Source of the DNA: Hoyosella levis
Lineage (GTDB): Bacteria > Actinomycetota > Actinomycetes > Mycobacteriales > Mycobacteriaceae
Direction of reading: 5' to 3'
Assembly (NCBI RefSeq): GCF_026008515.1
Contig: NZ_BQYM01000002.1
Location: forward strand, 248,001 to 312,000
Length of the DNA: 64,000 nucleotides
Made by a program: the position numbers and the translations under genes. Positions 7,417 to 18,886 of this stretch are shown here, piece after piece. Every line of letters begins with the position of its first letter. The first letter of the stretch is position 1. The notes beneath the pieces were generated by a model. It was not told the origin of the DNA. It ran no database searches and saw nothing but the letters and a program-made list of their open reading frames with translations.

Positions 7417-10086
7417 GTGCAGACCCACGAGATCCGCAGGCGATTTCTTGACCATTTCGTCAAGGCCGGCCACGTGGAGGTGCCCAGCGCGTCGCTGATC
7501 CTCGACGATCCCAACCTTCTCTTCGTCAACGCCGGAATGGTGCAGTTCAAGCCCTACTTCCTCGGCCAGCAGACGCCGCCATACAGCCGCGCCACGAGCG
7601 TGCAGAAGTGCGTGCGCACCGGTGATATCGAGGAGGTCGGCAAGACCACCCGGCACAACACGTTCTTCCAGATGGCCGGGAACTTCTCGTTCGGCGACTA
7701 CTTCAAGGAAGGCGCCATCACCCTGGCCTGGGAGCTGATCACCAAGTCTCAGGACGAGGGCGGCTACGGGTTCGATCCCGAGCGCATCTGGGTCACCGCG
7801 TATGAGCAGGACCCCGAGGCCGCGGAGATCTGGAAGCGCGTCGCCGGCATCCCCGAGGAGCGCATCCAGTTCCGCGATGGCAAGGACAACTACTGGGACA
7901 TGGGCGTCCCCGGCCCCGGTGGCCCCTGCTCGGAGATCTACTACGATCGCGGCCCCGAGCATGGCAAGGATGGTGGCCCCGTCGTCGACGAGGACCGCTA
8001 CCTCGAGATCTGGAACCTCGTGTTCATGCAGGACGAGCGCGGCGAGCTGAGCCCCAAGGCCGGCCATCCACCCGTTGGCGAGCTGCCAAAGAAGAACATC
8101 GACACCGGCATGGGGGTCGAGCGCATCGCGCTGTTGCTGCAGGGCGTGGAGAACGTCTACGAGACCGACCTGGTCCGCCCCGTCATCGAGAAGGCCCAGG
8201 AGCTCACTGGTAGCCGCTATCACGTGGGCAACCACGACAATGACGTGCGCTTCCGTGTCATCGCCGACCATGCGCGCACCGCAGCGATGCTCATCGCCGA
8301 CGGCGTCAACCCCGGCAACGACGGTCGCGGATACGTGCTGCGGCGCCTGCTGCGGCGCATCGTGCGATCCGCCCGGCTCCTCGGCGCCACCAAGCCGGTG
8401 ATGTCGGAGTTCATGACCATCGTCTGCGAGATGATGGCTCCGTCCTACCCCGATCTCGCATCCGGCTTCTCGCGCATCGAGCGCGTCGCGGTGGGGGAGG
8501 AGTCCGCATTCCTTCGCACGCTCGACACCGGCTCCCGGCTGTTCGAGACCGCCGTGGACGATGCGCGATCCGCGGGAAAGTCGGTGCTCAGCGGCAACGA
8601 GGCGTTCGCCCTGCACGACACCTACGGCTTCCCCATCGACCTGACGCTCGAGATGGCCAGCGAGGCAGGGCTCAGCGTCGATGAGGAAGGGTTCCGCTCG
8701 CTCATGGCCGAGCAGCGGCAGCGCGCCAAGGCAGATGCGCACTCGCGCAAGCAAGCCCATGCCGATCACACCGTCTACAAGGAGCTGCTCGACCGGCATC
8801 CCACCGAGTTCACCGGCTACACCGAGCTGAACTCGGAGGCGCGTGTGCTTGGTCTCGTCCACGCGGGCCAGCGGGTTCCACATGCCGCCGTGGGCGAGGA
8901 GATCGAGGTCATCCTCGACCGGTCCCCGCTCTACGCCGAATCCGGTGGCCAGCTCGCCGACACGGGCCACATCACGGCGGCAGGGCTACGGCTCGCCGTC
9001 CACGACGTGCAGAAGATCGGCAAGAAGCTCTGGATCCACAAGGCCACCGTCGAGGAGGGGGAGGTCATCGAGGGCACCGAGGTGCTCGCCCAGGTCGATC
9101 CCGGATGGCGGCGTGGTGCCACCCAGGGGCATTCCGGCACCCACCTCGTCCATGCAGCACTGCGCCAGGTCCTCGGACCCAACGCGGTACAGGCCGGATC
9201 CCTGAACAAGCCTGGCTACCTCCGCTTCGACTTCTCCTGGCAGGGCGGTCTCTCCGACGCCGTGCGGCGCGAGATCGAGGAAGTGACCAACGAGGCCGTG
9301 CTCGCCGACTTCCCCGTCAACACCTTCGAGACCGACCTGCCCCGCGCCCGGTCCATGGGAGCGCTCGCCCTGTTCGGCGAGAACTACGGTGATCGCGTCC
9401 GCGTGGTCGAGATGGGCGGCCCATTCTCCATGGAGCTGTGCGCGGGAACCCATGTGGGCAGCACCTCGCATGTTGGCCCGGTCTCCATCCTCGGGGAGTC
9501 CTCCGTCGGTTCGGGCGTGCGCCGCGTCGAGGCCTACGTCGGCCTTGATTCGTACCGCTACCTCGCGCGCGAGCGCGCCCTCCTCGAAGGCGTGGCCTCC
9601 GCGCTCAAGACCTCTCCGGAGGATGTTCCCGCACGCGTCGAGGCGCTCGTCGAGCGGCTCAAGGCGGCGGAGAAGGAGCTCGAGAAGCATCGCACCGCCG
9701 CGCTCATGTCCTCGGCGGGCACTTTGGCCGCGGCGGCCGAGCGGATCGGTGGCATCCGGCTCGTCGCGCAGGCCGCGCCCGAGGGTGTGAGCGCCAACGA
9801 CCTGCGTGTTCTCGCGGCCGACGTGCGCGGCAGGCTGGGCTCCGAGCCCACCGTGGTGGCCTTGTTCAGCACGCTGCAGGGCAAGGTGCCCTTCGTGATA
9901 GCCGCCAACGATGCCGCCCAGCAGCTCGGCGTGAAGGCCGGGGACCTCGTGCGCGCCGCAGCTCCAGCGGTCGACGGGCGCGGTGGCGGCAAGGCCGACA
10001 TGGCGCAGGGCTCGGGAACCGCCGCGTCCGGGATCGAGGCAGCCCTCGCCGACGTGCGCGCGGCCGTGGCCGCAGCGAGCCGGTAG
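7417..10086 (+). CDS. alaS: Alanyl-tRNA synthetase
   Basis: An 889-residue alanine-tRNA ligase of full length. The N-terminal class II catalytic core contains [13 protein letters not shown] and [18 protein letters not shown]. The editing domain carries the zinc ligands His572 and His576 (HSGTHLVH) and Cys675 and His679 (CAGTH). The C-terminal DHHA1 domain ends with [12 protein letters not shown]. It charges tRNA-Ala in the cytoplasm and hydrolyses Ser- and Gly-tRNA-Ala. The GTG start at 7417 has GAGGA 6 bases upstream. The 150-base region before it has no visible T-box. The ruvX gene follows after 5 bases, so alaS heads the alaS-ruvX-mltG-aroE unit. Confidence 0.97.
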   Translation: MQTHEIRRRFLDHFVKAGHVEVPSASLILDDPNLLFVNAGMVQFKPYFLGQQTPPYSRATSVQKCVRTGDIEEVGKTTRHNTFFQMAGNFSFGDYFKEGAITLAWELITKSQDEGGYGFDPERIWVTAYEQDPEAAEIWKRVAGIPEERIQFRDGKDNYWDMGVPGPGGPCSEIYYDRGPEHGKDGGPVVDEDRYLEIWNLVFMQDERGELSPKAGHPPVGELPKKNIDTGMGVERIALLLQGVENVYETDLVRPVIEKAQELTGSRYHVGNHDNDVRFRVIADHARTAAMLIADGVNPGNDGRGYVLRRLLRRIVRSARLLGATKPVMSEFMTIVCEMMAPSYPDLASGFSRIERVAVGEESAFLRTLDTGSRLFETAVDDARSAGKSVLSGNEAFALHDTYGFPIDLTLEMASEAGLSVDEEGFRSLMAEQRQRAKADAHSRKQAHADHTVYKELLDRHPTEFTGYTELNSEARVLGLVHAGQRVPHAAVGEEIEVILDRSPLYAESGGQLADTGHITAAGLRLAVHDVQKIGKKLWIHKATVEEGEVIEGTEVLAQVDPGWRRGATQGHSGTHLVHAALRQVLGPNAVQAGSLNKPGYLRFDFSWQGGLSDAVRREIEEVTNEAVLADFPVNTFETDLPRARSMGALALFGENYGDRVRVVEMGGPFSMELCAGTHVGSTSHVGPVSILGESSVGSGVRRVEAYVGLDSYRYLARERALLEGVASALKTSPEDVPARVEALVERLKAAEKELEKHRTAALMSSAGTLAAAAERIGGIRLVAQAAPEGVSANDLRVLAADVRGRLGSEPTVVALFSTLQGKVPFVIAANDAAQQLGVKAGDLVRAAAPAVDGRGGGKADMAQGSGTAASGIEAALADVRAAVAAASR

Positions 10087-10091
10087 CGCTG

Positions 10092-10640
10092 ATGCCACCG
10101 ACGAGCCCCGAAGAGCGCGGGGAGCAGGCTAGCGATCCCTCCATCCCGGTGTCCCCGGACCGGCCAGGCGCGGATGATCCTGGCCGCGGCCGTCGCATCG
10201 GCATCGACGTGGGCACCGTGCGGATCGGCATCGCCGCTAGCGATCCCGACGGCATTCTCGCCTCACCGGTCACCACGATCACGTGCAAGGGCACGGATGC
10301 ATCGCGATCCGGTGAAATCCGCCCCATCCTTGAGATCATTGACGAGTATGAGGCGGTGGAAGTCATCGTCGGCCTTCCCCGCACCATGCGGGGCGAGCAC
10401 GGCGTGGCCGCCCGCATGGCGGTGGAGCTCGTCGAGCACTTGCGCGCTGGGACGTCCATCCCGATCCGCATGGCGGATGAGCGGCTCACCACCGTCATCG
10501 CGCAGCGCGATCTCCGCCTGAGCGGCAAAAAGGCCAAGCAACAGCGTGGCATCATCGACCAAGCCGCAGCCGTGGCGATACTCCAGGCATGGCTGGACGA
10601 GCGAGCACGGAACCGACCCACGATGGAGGATCGCGAGTGA
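10092..10640 (+). CDS. ruvX: Putative Holliday junction resolvase / pre-16S rRNA nuclease YqgF
   Basis: A 182-residue RNase H-like nuclease. The catalytic first strand reads [14 protein letters not shown] with Asp39. Conserved [14 protein letters not shown] and the C-terminal DERLTTV and [13 protein letters not shown] motifs follow. The family processes the 5' end of 16S rRNA in some bacteria and is also described as a Holliday junction resolvase. The first 34 residues are a Pro/Asp/Gly-rich extension before the fold, common in actinobacterial homologues. It sits 5 bases after alaS and overlaps mltG by GTGA, so it is part of that operon. Confidence 0.9.
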   Translation: MPPTSPEERGEQASDPSIPVSPDRPGADDPGRGRRIGIDVGTVRIGIAASDPDGILASPVTTITCKGTDASRSGEIRPILEIIDEYEAVEVIVGLPRTMRGEHGVAARMAVELVEHLRAGTSIPIRMADERLTTVIAQRDLRLSGKKAKQQRGIIDQAAAVAILQAWLDERARNRPTMEDRE

Positions 10641-11902
10641 GCGACAACCAGGGACCCGACTGGGGAGAGCAGCACGGCGGCAGAGCCGGGCCTACCTGGA
10701 TCGAGCCCGAGGACAGCACCCCCCTGGAGGTGCGGCAGGAGCGCGAGCGCGCCCGTCAGCGCCGCCGCCGCCGGGGCATGGTGTTCTTCCTGGTGCTCCT
10801 CCTGATCGTGGGCGCTGGAGTGGCCTGGCTGGTCAAGGGGTTCCTCGACGGCCGGGGCCCCGAGCCCACGCCCGACTACACCGGATCGGGCACCAACGAG
10901 GTGGTCGTCCGGGTCCACGAAGGGGATTCAGGAACCAATATCGCGCAGTCGCTGCTCGACCGCGATGTGATCAAGAGCGTCGCCGCGTTCATGGGAGCCG
11001 CCCATGGCAGCGATGAGCTCAATGCCATCCAGCCGGGCTACTACAAGGTCCGGGCACAGATCCCCGCCTCGGCCGCGGTGGACATGCTCACCGATCCCGA
11101 GCGGCGCGTTGGCTCGTTCGTCATCCCCGAGGGGCGCCAGCTCGATGACATCGTCTCCACCTCGGGCGCGGTCACGCCCGGGATCTACTCGCTGGCGGCG
11201 GAGGCGTCCTGCGTCGAGCTCGACGGCGAGCGATCCTGCCACGAGGCAGACGACTTCCGGCAGGCCGTGGCCGACGGCAGCCTCGAGGATCTCGGCGTCC
11301 CGGAATGGGCGCGGGAGGGTGTCGCTGCCGCCGAGGATCCGGAACGGCGCATCGAGGGCCTCATCGCCGCTGGGCAGTGGGATATCGACCCCTCGGGCAC
11401 CCCGATGGAGATCATCAACGAGATGCTCGACCGCAGCAGCCGCATGTATGACGCGACGGGCATCGAGCAGACCAGCGAGAGCATCGGCGTCACCCCGTAC
11501 GAGGCCCTGGTCATCGCGTCGCTGCTCGAGCGGGAATCCCAGCCGGAGGACTTCGCGAAGGTGGCTCGTGTGATCCTGAACCGTCTCGACATCGGCATGA
11601 TGCTGCAGTTCGACTCCACCGTGAACTATGCCCTCGATTCCGTCGAGATCGGGACCACCGACGCCGATCGTGCCCGCGTGACCCCGTGGAACACCTACGC
11701 CAAGCTGGGCCTGCCCCAGACCCCGATCAGCTCGCCGAGCGTGGAGGCGCTGCAAGCGACGGAGAACCCCGCGGAAGGCGACTGGATCTACTTCGTCACC
11801 ATCGACCTCGAGGGAACGACCGTCTTCACCAATACCTACGAGGAGCATCAGCGCCAGGTGGACATCGCCTCGCAGAACGGAGTGTTCTCGAGTGGCCGGT
11901 GA
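10637..11902 (+). CDS. mltG: Endolytic murein transglycosylase MltG (YceG-like)
   Basis: A 421-residue membrane-anchored lytic transglycosylase. A short charged cytoplasmic region with an Arg-rich stretch (about 38-46) precedes one transmembrane helix (residues 49-70, [17 protein letters not shown]). A LysM-like segment and the YceG catalytic domain with the glutamate in [17 protein letters not shown] follow. MltG cuts nascent peptidoglycan and sets strand length, releasing strands at the membrane. The GTG at 10637 is preferred: it has GGAGGA at 10625-10630 and overlaps the ruvX stop (GTGA). The codon at 10589 lies inside ruvX and lacks such a site. Its stop overlaps aroE by 11 bases. Confidence 0.92.
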   Translation: MSDNQGPDWGEQHGGRAGPTWIEPEDSTPLEVRQERERARQRRRRRGMVFFLVLLLIVGAGVAWLVKGFLDGRGPEPTPDYTGSGTNEVVVRVHEGDSGTNIAQSLLDRDVIKSVAAFMGAAHGSDELNAIQPGYYKVRAQIPASAAVDMLTDPERRVGSFVIPEGRQLDDIVSTSGAVTPGIYSLAAEASCVELDGERSCHEADDFRQAVADGSLEDLGVPEWAREGVAAAEDPERRIEGLIAAGQWDIDPSGTPMEIINEMLDRSSRMYDATGIEQTSESIGVTPYEALVIASLLERESQPEDFAKVARVILNRLDIGMMLQFDSTVNYALDSVEIGTTDADRARVTPWNTYAKLGLPQTPISSPSVEALQATENPAEGDWIYFVTIDLEGTTVFTNTYEEHQRQVDIASQNGVFSSGR

Positions 11903-12713
11903 GCCGCGCAAGGCCGCAGTGCTGGGTAGTCCCATCAGCCACTCGCTCTCGCCGCTGCTGCACGCGGCCGCCTACCGCGCGCTGGGCCTCGACGGCTGGA
12001 CCTATGACCGCATCGAGTGCCCCGCCGGGGAGCTCGCGCGGATAGTCTCTGGTCTTGGCCCCGAATGGGTGGGGCTGTCGGTCACCATGCCGGGCAAGAC
12101 CGAGGCGCTGCGGTTCGCTACCGAGCAGACCGAACGGGCACTGATGGTGGGTTCCGCGAATACCCTGGTCCGGACTGCGGACGGATGGCGGGCGGACTGC
12201 ACCGATATCGATGGTGTGGTGGGCGCGCTCGCGGAGCTTGGCCTCGGCGCCGGAGACGCTCGCCGGGCGGTCATCGTTGGGGCAGGAGGCACGGCCCGGC
12301 CGGCCCTCGCGGCCCTTGCCGCGCTCGGCACGGAGAGCGCCACCGTCATCGCGCGGGACGAGGGCCGGGCGGCAGGGACCGTGGAATGCGGCCGGGCCGC
12401 GGGCCTCGACACCGACTGGGCGCCGTTCGATGCCCTGCCGGGAGTGGCAGCCGCGAGCGATGTGCTGATCAGCACAATCCCCGCCGGTGCGATGGAGCCG
12501 CACGCCGCGGGAGCGGCCCGCGCCTCCCGCGTCCTCGACGTCATCTACCATCCCTGGCCGACCCCTCTGGCCCGGGAGGTCGCGGCTCGAGGTGGCCAGG
12601 TTGTCGGTGGCCGCAGCATGCTCCTCAATCAGGCCTACGGGCAGGTCGAGCAGTTCACCGGCCGCCCCGCCCCACGTGAGGCGATGCTCGCCGCGCTGGA
12701 CGAGACCTCCTGA
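11892..12713 (+). CDS. aroE: Shikimate dehydrogenase
   Basis: A 273-residue NADP-linked shikimate 5-dehydrogenase, reducing 3-dehydroshikimate to shikimate in aromatic amino acid synthesis. The substrate loop SHSLSP (residues 16-21) and the catalytic lysine in TMPGKTEAL are present, as is the dinucleotide-binding GAGGTARPAL. The C-terminal motif MLLNQAYGQVEQFTG is typical. The GTG start lies 11 bases inside the end of mltG, so translation is coupled. It is followed after 9 bases by the prepilin peptidase gene and then by aroC, aroK and aroB. Expected length. Confidence 0.93.
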   Translation: MAGEPRKAAVLGSPISHSLSPLLHAAAYRALGLDGWTYDRIECPAGELARIVSGLGPEWVGLSVTMPGKTEALRFATEQTERALMVGSANTLVRTADGWRADCTDIDGVVGALAELGLGAGDARRAVIVGAGGTARPALAALAALGTESATVIARDEGRAAGTVECGRAAGLDTDWAPFDALPGVAAASDVLISTIPAGAMEPHAAGAARASRVLDVIYHPWPTPLAREVAARGGQVVGGRSMLLNQAYGQVEQFTGRPAPREAMLAALDETS

Positions 12714-12722
12714 CGCTGGCTC

Positions 12723-13211
12723 ATGCTCCTGCTCGCCGCTGCGGCGGTGCCGTGGATGACGGTCCTGGCCTGGTTCGACCTGCGGCAGCATCGCCTGCCG
12801 AACTGGCTGACCCTGCCTGGTGCCGTAGTGATTCTCGTCATCTCTACTGCAATGGGGCATGGTGTCCCGGCGTTGCTCGGCGGGCTGCTGCTTGGCCTGC
12901 TCTACCTCGTGCCGCACCTGCTCTCGCCCCGATCGATGGGCGGTGGAGATGTCAAGCTGGCCCTCGGCCTCGGCGCGCTGGCCGGCCCGCACGGGGCAAC
13001 CGCATGGTTCATCGTCGCGGTCGCCGCGCCCGTCCTGACGATACTGGCCGGCGCCGTGATCGCTGCGCGCGACCGTGGGGCCGGTGCGGGCGATAGCCTG
13101 GGCCGTATACGCTTGCCACACGGACCTTCGCTCTGTGGAGCCACCGCGGTCGCGCTCATCCTGGCGCATGGCGTGGCTCTCGCGCAGGGGATGGTGCCGG
13201 GACCGTCCTGA
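12723..13211 (+). CDS. Small A24-family prepilin peptidase
   Basis: A 162-residue, highly hydrophobic protein with about five or six membrane segments. The two catalytic aspartates of aspartic prepilin peptidases are visible: Asp19 in WFDLRQHRLPN and Asp76 in the GGGDVK signature (residues 73-78). It lacks the N-terminal cysteine/methylase domain of full-length PilD, so it is a peptidase-only TadV/CpaA-type enzyme. It would cleave signal peptides of Flp-type pilins. No pilin or secretion genes are in this window. The same position next to aroE is, from memory, held by Rv2551c in M. tuberculosis, so it is a conserved passenger of the cluster. The ATG lies 9 bases after aroE. Confidence 0.88.
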   Translation: MLLLAAAAVPWMTVLAWFDLRQHRLPNWLTLPGAVVILVISTAMGHGVPALLGGLLLGLLYLVPHLLSPRSMGGGDVKLALGLGALAGPHGATAWFIVAVAAPVLTILAGAVIAARDRGAGAGDSLGRIRLPHGPSLCGATAVALILAHGVALAQGMVPGPS

Positions 13212-13232
13212 ACTCGTGGGAAGATGGAACAC

Positions 13233-14456
13233 GTGCTGCGCTGGATAACTGCCGGAGAATCACACGGACCCGCCCTGGTCGCCATGCTCGAGGGCATGGT
13301 GGCGGGCGTCGAGGTGACATCGAACGATATCGCCGAGAACCTCGCGCGCCGCCGCCTCGGCTACGGCCGTGGCGCGCGCATGAAGTTCGAGGCCGACAAG
13401 GTCACCCCGCTCGGCGGGCTGCGCCACGGCAAGACACTGGGTGGCCCCATCGCCATCGAGGTCGGCAACACCGAGTGGCCCAAGTGGGAACAGGTCATGT
13501 CGCCCGATCCCGTCGATCCAGCGATCCTCGCGGATCTCGCCCGCAACGAGCCACTCACCCGCCCGCGGCCCGGCCATGCTGATTTTGCCGGAATGCTCAA
13601 GTATGGGTTCGATGATGCCCGGCCCGTGCTCGAGCGCGCGAGTGCCCGCGAGACGGCGGCGCGCGTCGCCGTGGGAACCGTCGCCCGCCAGTTCCTCAAG
13701 CAATGCCTCGGCGTGGATGTCGTGTCGCATGTGGTGAGCATCGGAACCGCCGCCACTACTTCCGATGCGGTGCCCGGCGCTGACGATCTCGCCGCGATCG
13801 ACGCGAGCCCTGTCCGCGCGCTCGTCCAGGAGGCCGAGGACGCCATGATCAAGGAGATCGAGGCGGCGAAGCGGGCTGGCGATACCCTGGGCGGAGTGGT
13901 CGAGGTCGTCGTCCATGGACTGCCGATCGGCCTGGGCTCGTTCATCAGCGGCGAGAACCGGCTCGATGCGCGCCTCGCGGCGGCGCTGATGGGCATCCAG
14001 GCGATCAAGGGCGTCGAGATCGGTGATGGCTTCGAGACCTCGCGGCGCCGCGGCTCGGCCGCCCACGACGAGATGACGCCCGGCCCGGACGGGGTGCTGC
14101 GCTTGTCGAACCGCGCGGGCGGGCTCGAGGGCGGCATGACCAATGGCCAGCCCCTGCGCGTGCGCGCCGCCATGAAGCCGATCTCCACCGTTCCCCGGGC
14201 CTTGCGCACCATCGATATGAGCACGGGCGACGAGGCCGTGGCCATCCATCAGCGCTCCGACGTGTGCGCTGTTCCCGCCGCGGGAGTGGTGGCGGAATCC
14301 ATGGTGGCACTCGTGGTCGCCCAGGCCGTGCTCGAGAAGTTCGGTGGCGACTCGCTCGCCGAGACGACCCGCAACGTCGAGGCCTACCTGGCTGAGATCG
14401 ACGAGCGGATGCGCTGGGAGGAGCGGCGGCGCGCTGCCTCGGGGGAGCCGGTCTGA
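13233..14456 (+). CDS. aroC: Chorismate synthase
   Basis: A 407-residue FMN-dependent chorismate synthase, converting EPSP to chorismate. Signatures are [19 protein letters not shown] at the N-terminus, [44 protein letters not shown] and the C-terminal [16 protein letters not shown] choose the GTG at 13233 because GGGAAG at 13218-13223 is then 9 bases upstream and the protein begins [12 protein letters not shown], as in mycobacterial AroC. The ATG at 13224 directly abuts that purine run and would add three residues. The aroK start follows the stop with no gap. Confidence 0.95.
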   Translation: MLRWITAGESHGPALVAMLEGMVAGVEVTSNDIAENLARRRLGYGRGARMKFEADKVTPLGGLRHGKTLGGPIAIEVGNTEWPKWEQVMSPDPVDPAILADLARNEPLTRPRPGHADFAGMLKYGFDDARPVLERASARETAARVAVGTVARQFLKQCLGVDVVSHVVSIGTAATTSDAVPGADDLAAIDASPVRALVQEAEDAMIKEIEAAKRAGDTLGGVVEVVVHGLPIGLGSFISGENRLDARLAAALMGIQAIKGVEIGDGFETSRRRGSAAHDEMTPGPDGVLRLSNRAGGLEGGMTNGQPLRVRAAMKPISTVPRALRTIDMSTGDEAVAIHQRSDVCAVPAAGVVAESMVALVVAQAVLEKFGGDSLAETTRNVEAYLAEIDERMRWEERRRAASGEPV

Positions 14457-16138
<1,682 letters not shown>

Positions 16139-16179
16139 CGATCCATCTGCTGTGAGCTGTCGCGGATAGCGCCGGCGCG

Positions 16180-16244
16180 CCGACGAGTGTGCGATAACCG
16201 TCGGTGTGCCGGGCTGAAACGGTCGTTCTTCGCACACTCGTCGG
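16180..16244. repeat. 15-bp perfect inverted repeat downstream of aroB
   Basis: The arms CCGACGAGTGTGCGA (16180-16194) and its exact reverse complement (16230-16244) are separated by 35 bases. The element lies between aroB and the convergent B-4DMT gene. It could be a terminator stem or a REP-like repeat; neither end has a T-run. It sits directly before a second, longer palindrome. Confidence 0.7.
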
Positions 16245-16251
16245 CCTCTGA

Positions 16252-16297
16252 CAACGAGGGGAAGCCTGCACCATGTGGTGCAGGCTTCCCCTCGTTG
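16252..16297. terminator. Perfect 22-bp inverted repeat, likely bidirectional terminator
   Basis: Two 22-base arms (16252-16273 and 16276-16297) are exact reverse complements with only TG between them, giving a very stable hairpin on either strand. The left arm begins CAACGAGGGGAAGCC. It lies between aroB (ends 16138) and the convergent B-4DMT gene (ends 16319), the expected place for a bidirectional terminator. There is no T-tract, which is common for GC-rich actinobacterial terminators. A mobile palindromic repeat is the alternative. Confidence 0.6.
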
Positions 16298-16318
16298 AGC
16301 AGTCTTGGGCTTGTGAGA

Positions 16319-16960
16319 CTACCGCTTGTCGTCGCGGTCCGTGGCGCGCTCCGCGGCGAAATCGGAGTCGCGATACTCACCTGCGTGCTCGGAATCGCTA
16401 TGCTGCGCTTCCCCGTGCTGTGCGTCCCCGTGATGGGCGTCCGAGCGGTGCGAACCGGCGAGGATCGGCTCCTTCTGGTGGTGCGCATGAATGGGATGCC
16501 GCCCGTACTCGTCCTCGGGCTCCGGCTCGGTCGACCGGCGCCGCGCCCGGGAACCGAAGACCCGCCCAAGGAGAATGCCGATCTGCGCGGGAATCGACAG
16601 CATGAGCAGCATGAATCCCGCGCCGATGGTGACCTCGATGATCAGGTTGCCGCTACCGATGCCCGGAAGGATGAACCACAGCAGCCAGGAGACAAAGCCG
16701 GAGACGACGCCCGCCACTCCGGCCGATTTCAGCCACAGCAGCGTGAGATCTGCACGATCCTCCTCGTCCTCGAACTCTTTCGCGTCGGCGTAGCCGTCGA
16801 AGAAAGGCCAGGCGAGCGCCGCGATCATCACGACAAGGATGGCGATATAGCGCTGGGTGGAACCGGATTCGGGCCAGGCGTAGATCCCGTAGCCGAGCAC
16901 TGCCCGGACGAAGACAACGACGGCCGCGAGGATCAAACCACGGATGAGCCACAAGTTCAT
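16319..16960 (-). CDS. B-4DMT family four-helix membrane protein with His-rich tail
   Basis: A 213-residue integral membrane protein. Four helices are visible at about residues 5-25, 38-55, 76-100 and 106-135, matching the actinobacterial B-4DMT family, whose transport substrate is not known. The cytoplasmic-looking tail is unusual: residues 155-192 hold ten histidines, and residues 174-193 form four 5-residue repeats (DAHHG, DAQHG, EAQHS, DSEHA). Metal binding is possible but inferred. I start at the ATG ending at 16960 because the helix begins there and a TACCCT element lies 6 bases upstream. The same gene lies between aroB and pepQ in mycobacteria as I recall (Rv2536). Confidence 0.8.
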   Translation of the reverse strand: MNLWLIRGLILAAVVVFVRAVLGYGIYAWPESGSTQRYIAILVVMIAALAWPFFDGYADAKEFEDEEDRADLTLLWLKSAGVAGVVSGFVSWLLWFILPGIGSGNLIIEVTIGAGFMLLMLSIPAQIGILLGRVFGSRARRRSTEPEPEDEYGRHPIHAHHQKEPILAGSHRSDAHHGDAQHGEAQHSDSEHAGEYRDSDFAAERATDRDDKR

Positions 16961-16966
16961 AGAAGC

Positions 16967-16972
16967 AGGGTA
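16967..16972 (-). promoter_or_regulatory. Putative -10 element of the B-4DMT gene (leaderless)
   Basis: On the minus strand TACCCT is followed by 6 bases and the ATG. There is no Shine-Dalgarno sequence. The spacing suggests transcription starts at the start codon. Inferred from sequence only. Confidence 0.4.
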
Positions 16973-17102
16973 GCGGTTATGCGACCGTGATGTGTGACAT
17001 CCCATGCCCGGTATCGGTGAATGGTTCCCGTCACAGCGCGCGCGCACCGGTATCGTCGGTGCTGGACATCGCTGGGACGGCAAGGAACGGGGAGATCTCG
17101 AC

Positions 17103-18251
17103 GTGACTTCGATCATGGCTGGCCCAGAGGCGTTCGCGCATCGTCGCGAGCGCCTGCGAACGGTGCTGGAGGAAGAAGGGATCGACGCGATCCTGGTGAC
17201 CAATCTCGTGAACGTGCGCTACTTGACGGGTTTCACGGGATCCCATGCGGCATTGCTCGTCGCCAGTGACCAGCATGGCGGGGATCGCGCCACCGTGATC
17301 GCCACGGATGGGCGATACACGACCCAGGTGGCGCAGCAGGCGCCGGGCCTTGCTGTCGAGATGGCACGATCTGGCGCGCTCCGGCTGGCCACCCTCGCCG
17401 CGGAACGGTTCAACGGACGGCTGGCCTTCGAGAGCGGCACCGTCACCGTGGCGCAGCACGAGCAACTAGTCGGCCAGGCCGCAGGCATCGAGCTGTTCGG
17501 CACGCGAGGGATTGTCGAGGAGCTGCGCATCGTCAAGGATGCCGCCGAGCTCGCCTCGCTCGAAGCCGCGTGCGGCGTTGCGGACCGGGCCCTGGCCCGG
17601 CTGATCGACTCCGGGGCATTGCGCCCCGGGGAGCCCGAGCGGCTGGTCGCGCGGAAGCTGGAATGGCTCATGCATGAGGAGGGCGCTGAGGGGATCGCCT
17701 TCGAGACGATCATCGCGGCTGGTGCCCACTCGGCCGTGCCGCACCACCGGCCCACCGATTCGCTGATCGAGCGGGGCGACCTCGTCAAGATGGACTTTGG
17801 TGCCGTGGTGGGCGGGTATCACTCGGACATGACGCGCACGGTCGTGGTAGGGGCGCGACCGGAGCCCTGGCAGCAGCGGATCCATGACATTGTTCGCGAG
17901 GCGCAGGAAGCGGGCCGCGCAGCCGCCGTGGAGGGAGGATTGACCGGGGATGTCGATGGCGCGTCGCGCGCGGTGATCGCCGCTGCGGGGCATGGTGATC
18001 ACTTCGTTCATAGCACCGGGCATGGCGTTGGCCTGGAGATCCACGAGGCGCCCTCGGTGGCGCGGAATGCCGACGGTAGACTACTCTGCAACACTGCTAT
18101 CACCGTGGAACCCGGAATATACCTGCCAGGCCGCGGTGGGGTCAGGATCGAGGACACCGTGGTCATCACGGCCGCGGTGGCCGAGGGCATGGCCGGCGGG
18201 GGAGGTCCCGCAGTGCTGACGACCACGACCAGGGAGCTCCTTGCCATCTAG
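17103..18251 (+). CDS. pepQ: M24 family Xaa-Pro peptidase
   Basis: A 382-residue metallopeptidase of the aminopeptidase P/prolidase family. A creatinase-like N-terminal domain (about 1-125) precedes the pita-bread catalytic domain. All five dinuclear metal ligands are visible: Asp231 and Asp242 (KMDFGAVVGGYHSDMTR), His307 (STGHGVGLEIHE), Glu336 (TVEPGIY) and Glu350 (VRIEDTV). It removes N-terminal residues before proline in the cytoplasm. The GTG at 17103 has GGGGAGA 7 bases upstream and is preferred over the ATG at 17004. It heads pepQ-efp-nusB. Confidence 0.92.
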   Translation: MTSIMAGPEAFAHRRERLRTVLEEEGIDAILVTNLVNVRYLTGFTGSHAALLVASDQHGGDRATVIATDGRYTTQVAQQAPGLAVEMARSGALRLATLAAERFNGRLAFESGTVTVAQHEQLVGQAAGIELFGTRGIVEELRIVKDAAELASLEAACGVADRALARLIDSGALRPGEPERLVARKLEWLMHEEGAEGIAFETIIAAGAHSAVPHHRPTDSLIERGDLVKMDFGAVVGGYHSDMTRTVVVGARPEPWQQRIHDIVREAQEAGRAAAVEGGLTGDVDGASRAVIAAAGHGDHFVHSTGHGVGLEIHEAPSVARNADGRLLCNTAITVEPGIYLPGRGGVRIEDTVVITAAVAEGMAGGGGPAVLTTTTRELLAI

Positions 18252-18328
18252 GGAAGTCTCTAGGTCCGCGGCCGGCTGGCCGGGGCGCCAACGATTGAAC
18301 CACCACACTTTTACAGGAGAAACACGTC

Positions 18329-18886
18329 GTGGCATCGACTGCTGATTTCAAGAACGGGCTAGTCCTCAAGATCGATGCCCAGTTGTGGCAGATCACCGAG
18401 TTCCAGCATGTCAAGCCCGGCAAGGGGCCGGCGTTCGTCCGCACGAAGCTCAAGAACGTGATGTCGGGCAAGACGGTCGACAAGACCTGGAACGCTGGCG
18501 TGAAGGTCGAGGTCGCCACCGTCGACCGCCGCGACATGACCTACCTGTACCGCGATGGCAACGATTTCGTGTTCATGGATGGCCAGACGTTCGAGCAGAT
18601 CCACATCAGCGAGGCGACGGTCGGCGACGGCGCGCGATTCCTTCTCGAGAACACGGTCGTGCAGGTGGCCACCCATGACAACGAGCCGCTGTACGTGGAA
18701 CTGCCGGTGACGGTCGAGCTTGTCGTCCAGCACACTGATCCCGGCCTGCAGGGCGATCGCTCCACGGGCGGTTCCAAGCCCGCCACGCTGGAGACCGGCG
18801 CCGAGATCCAGGTTCCATTGTTCGTCACCACGGGCGAGAAGCTGAAGGTGGATTCCCGTGACGGCAGCTACCTTGGTCGCGCGTGA
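18329..18886 (+). CDS. efp: Translation elongation factor P
   Basis: A 185-residue elongation factor P, which relieves ribosome stalling at polyproline. It has the KOW-like domain I (residues 1-64) and two OB domains. The tip loop reads [10 protein letters not shown] with the lysine at position 32. This PGKGP loop is the actinobacterial form that is reported to work with an unmodified lysine, and no epmA/epmB-like gene is nearby. The GTG start has ACAGGAG upstream. It overlaps nusB by four bases (GTGA). Confidence 0.96.
   Translation: MASTADFKNGLVLKIDAQLWQITEFQHVKPGKGPAFVRTKLKNVMSGKTVDKTWNAGVKVEVATVDRRDMTYLYRDGNDFVFMDGQTFEQIHISEATVGDGARFLLENTVVQVATHDNEPLYVELPVTVELVVQHTDPGLQGDRSTGGSKPATLETGAEIQVPLFVTTGEKLKVDSRDGSYLGRA

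Noticed and set aside
6364-8970. 868-codon minus-strand open frame opposite rarA and alaS
   Set aside because: Both plus-strand genes carry full sets of family motifs; the reverse frame has none.
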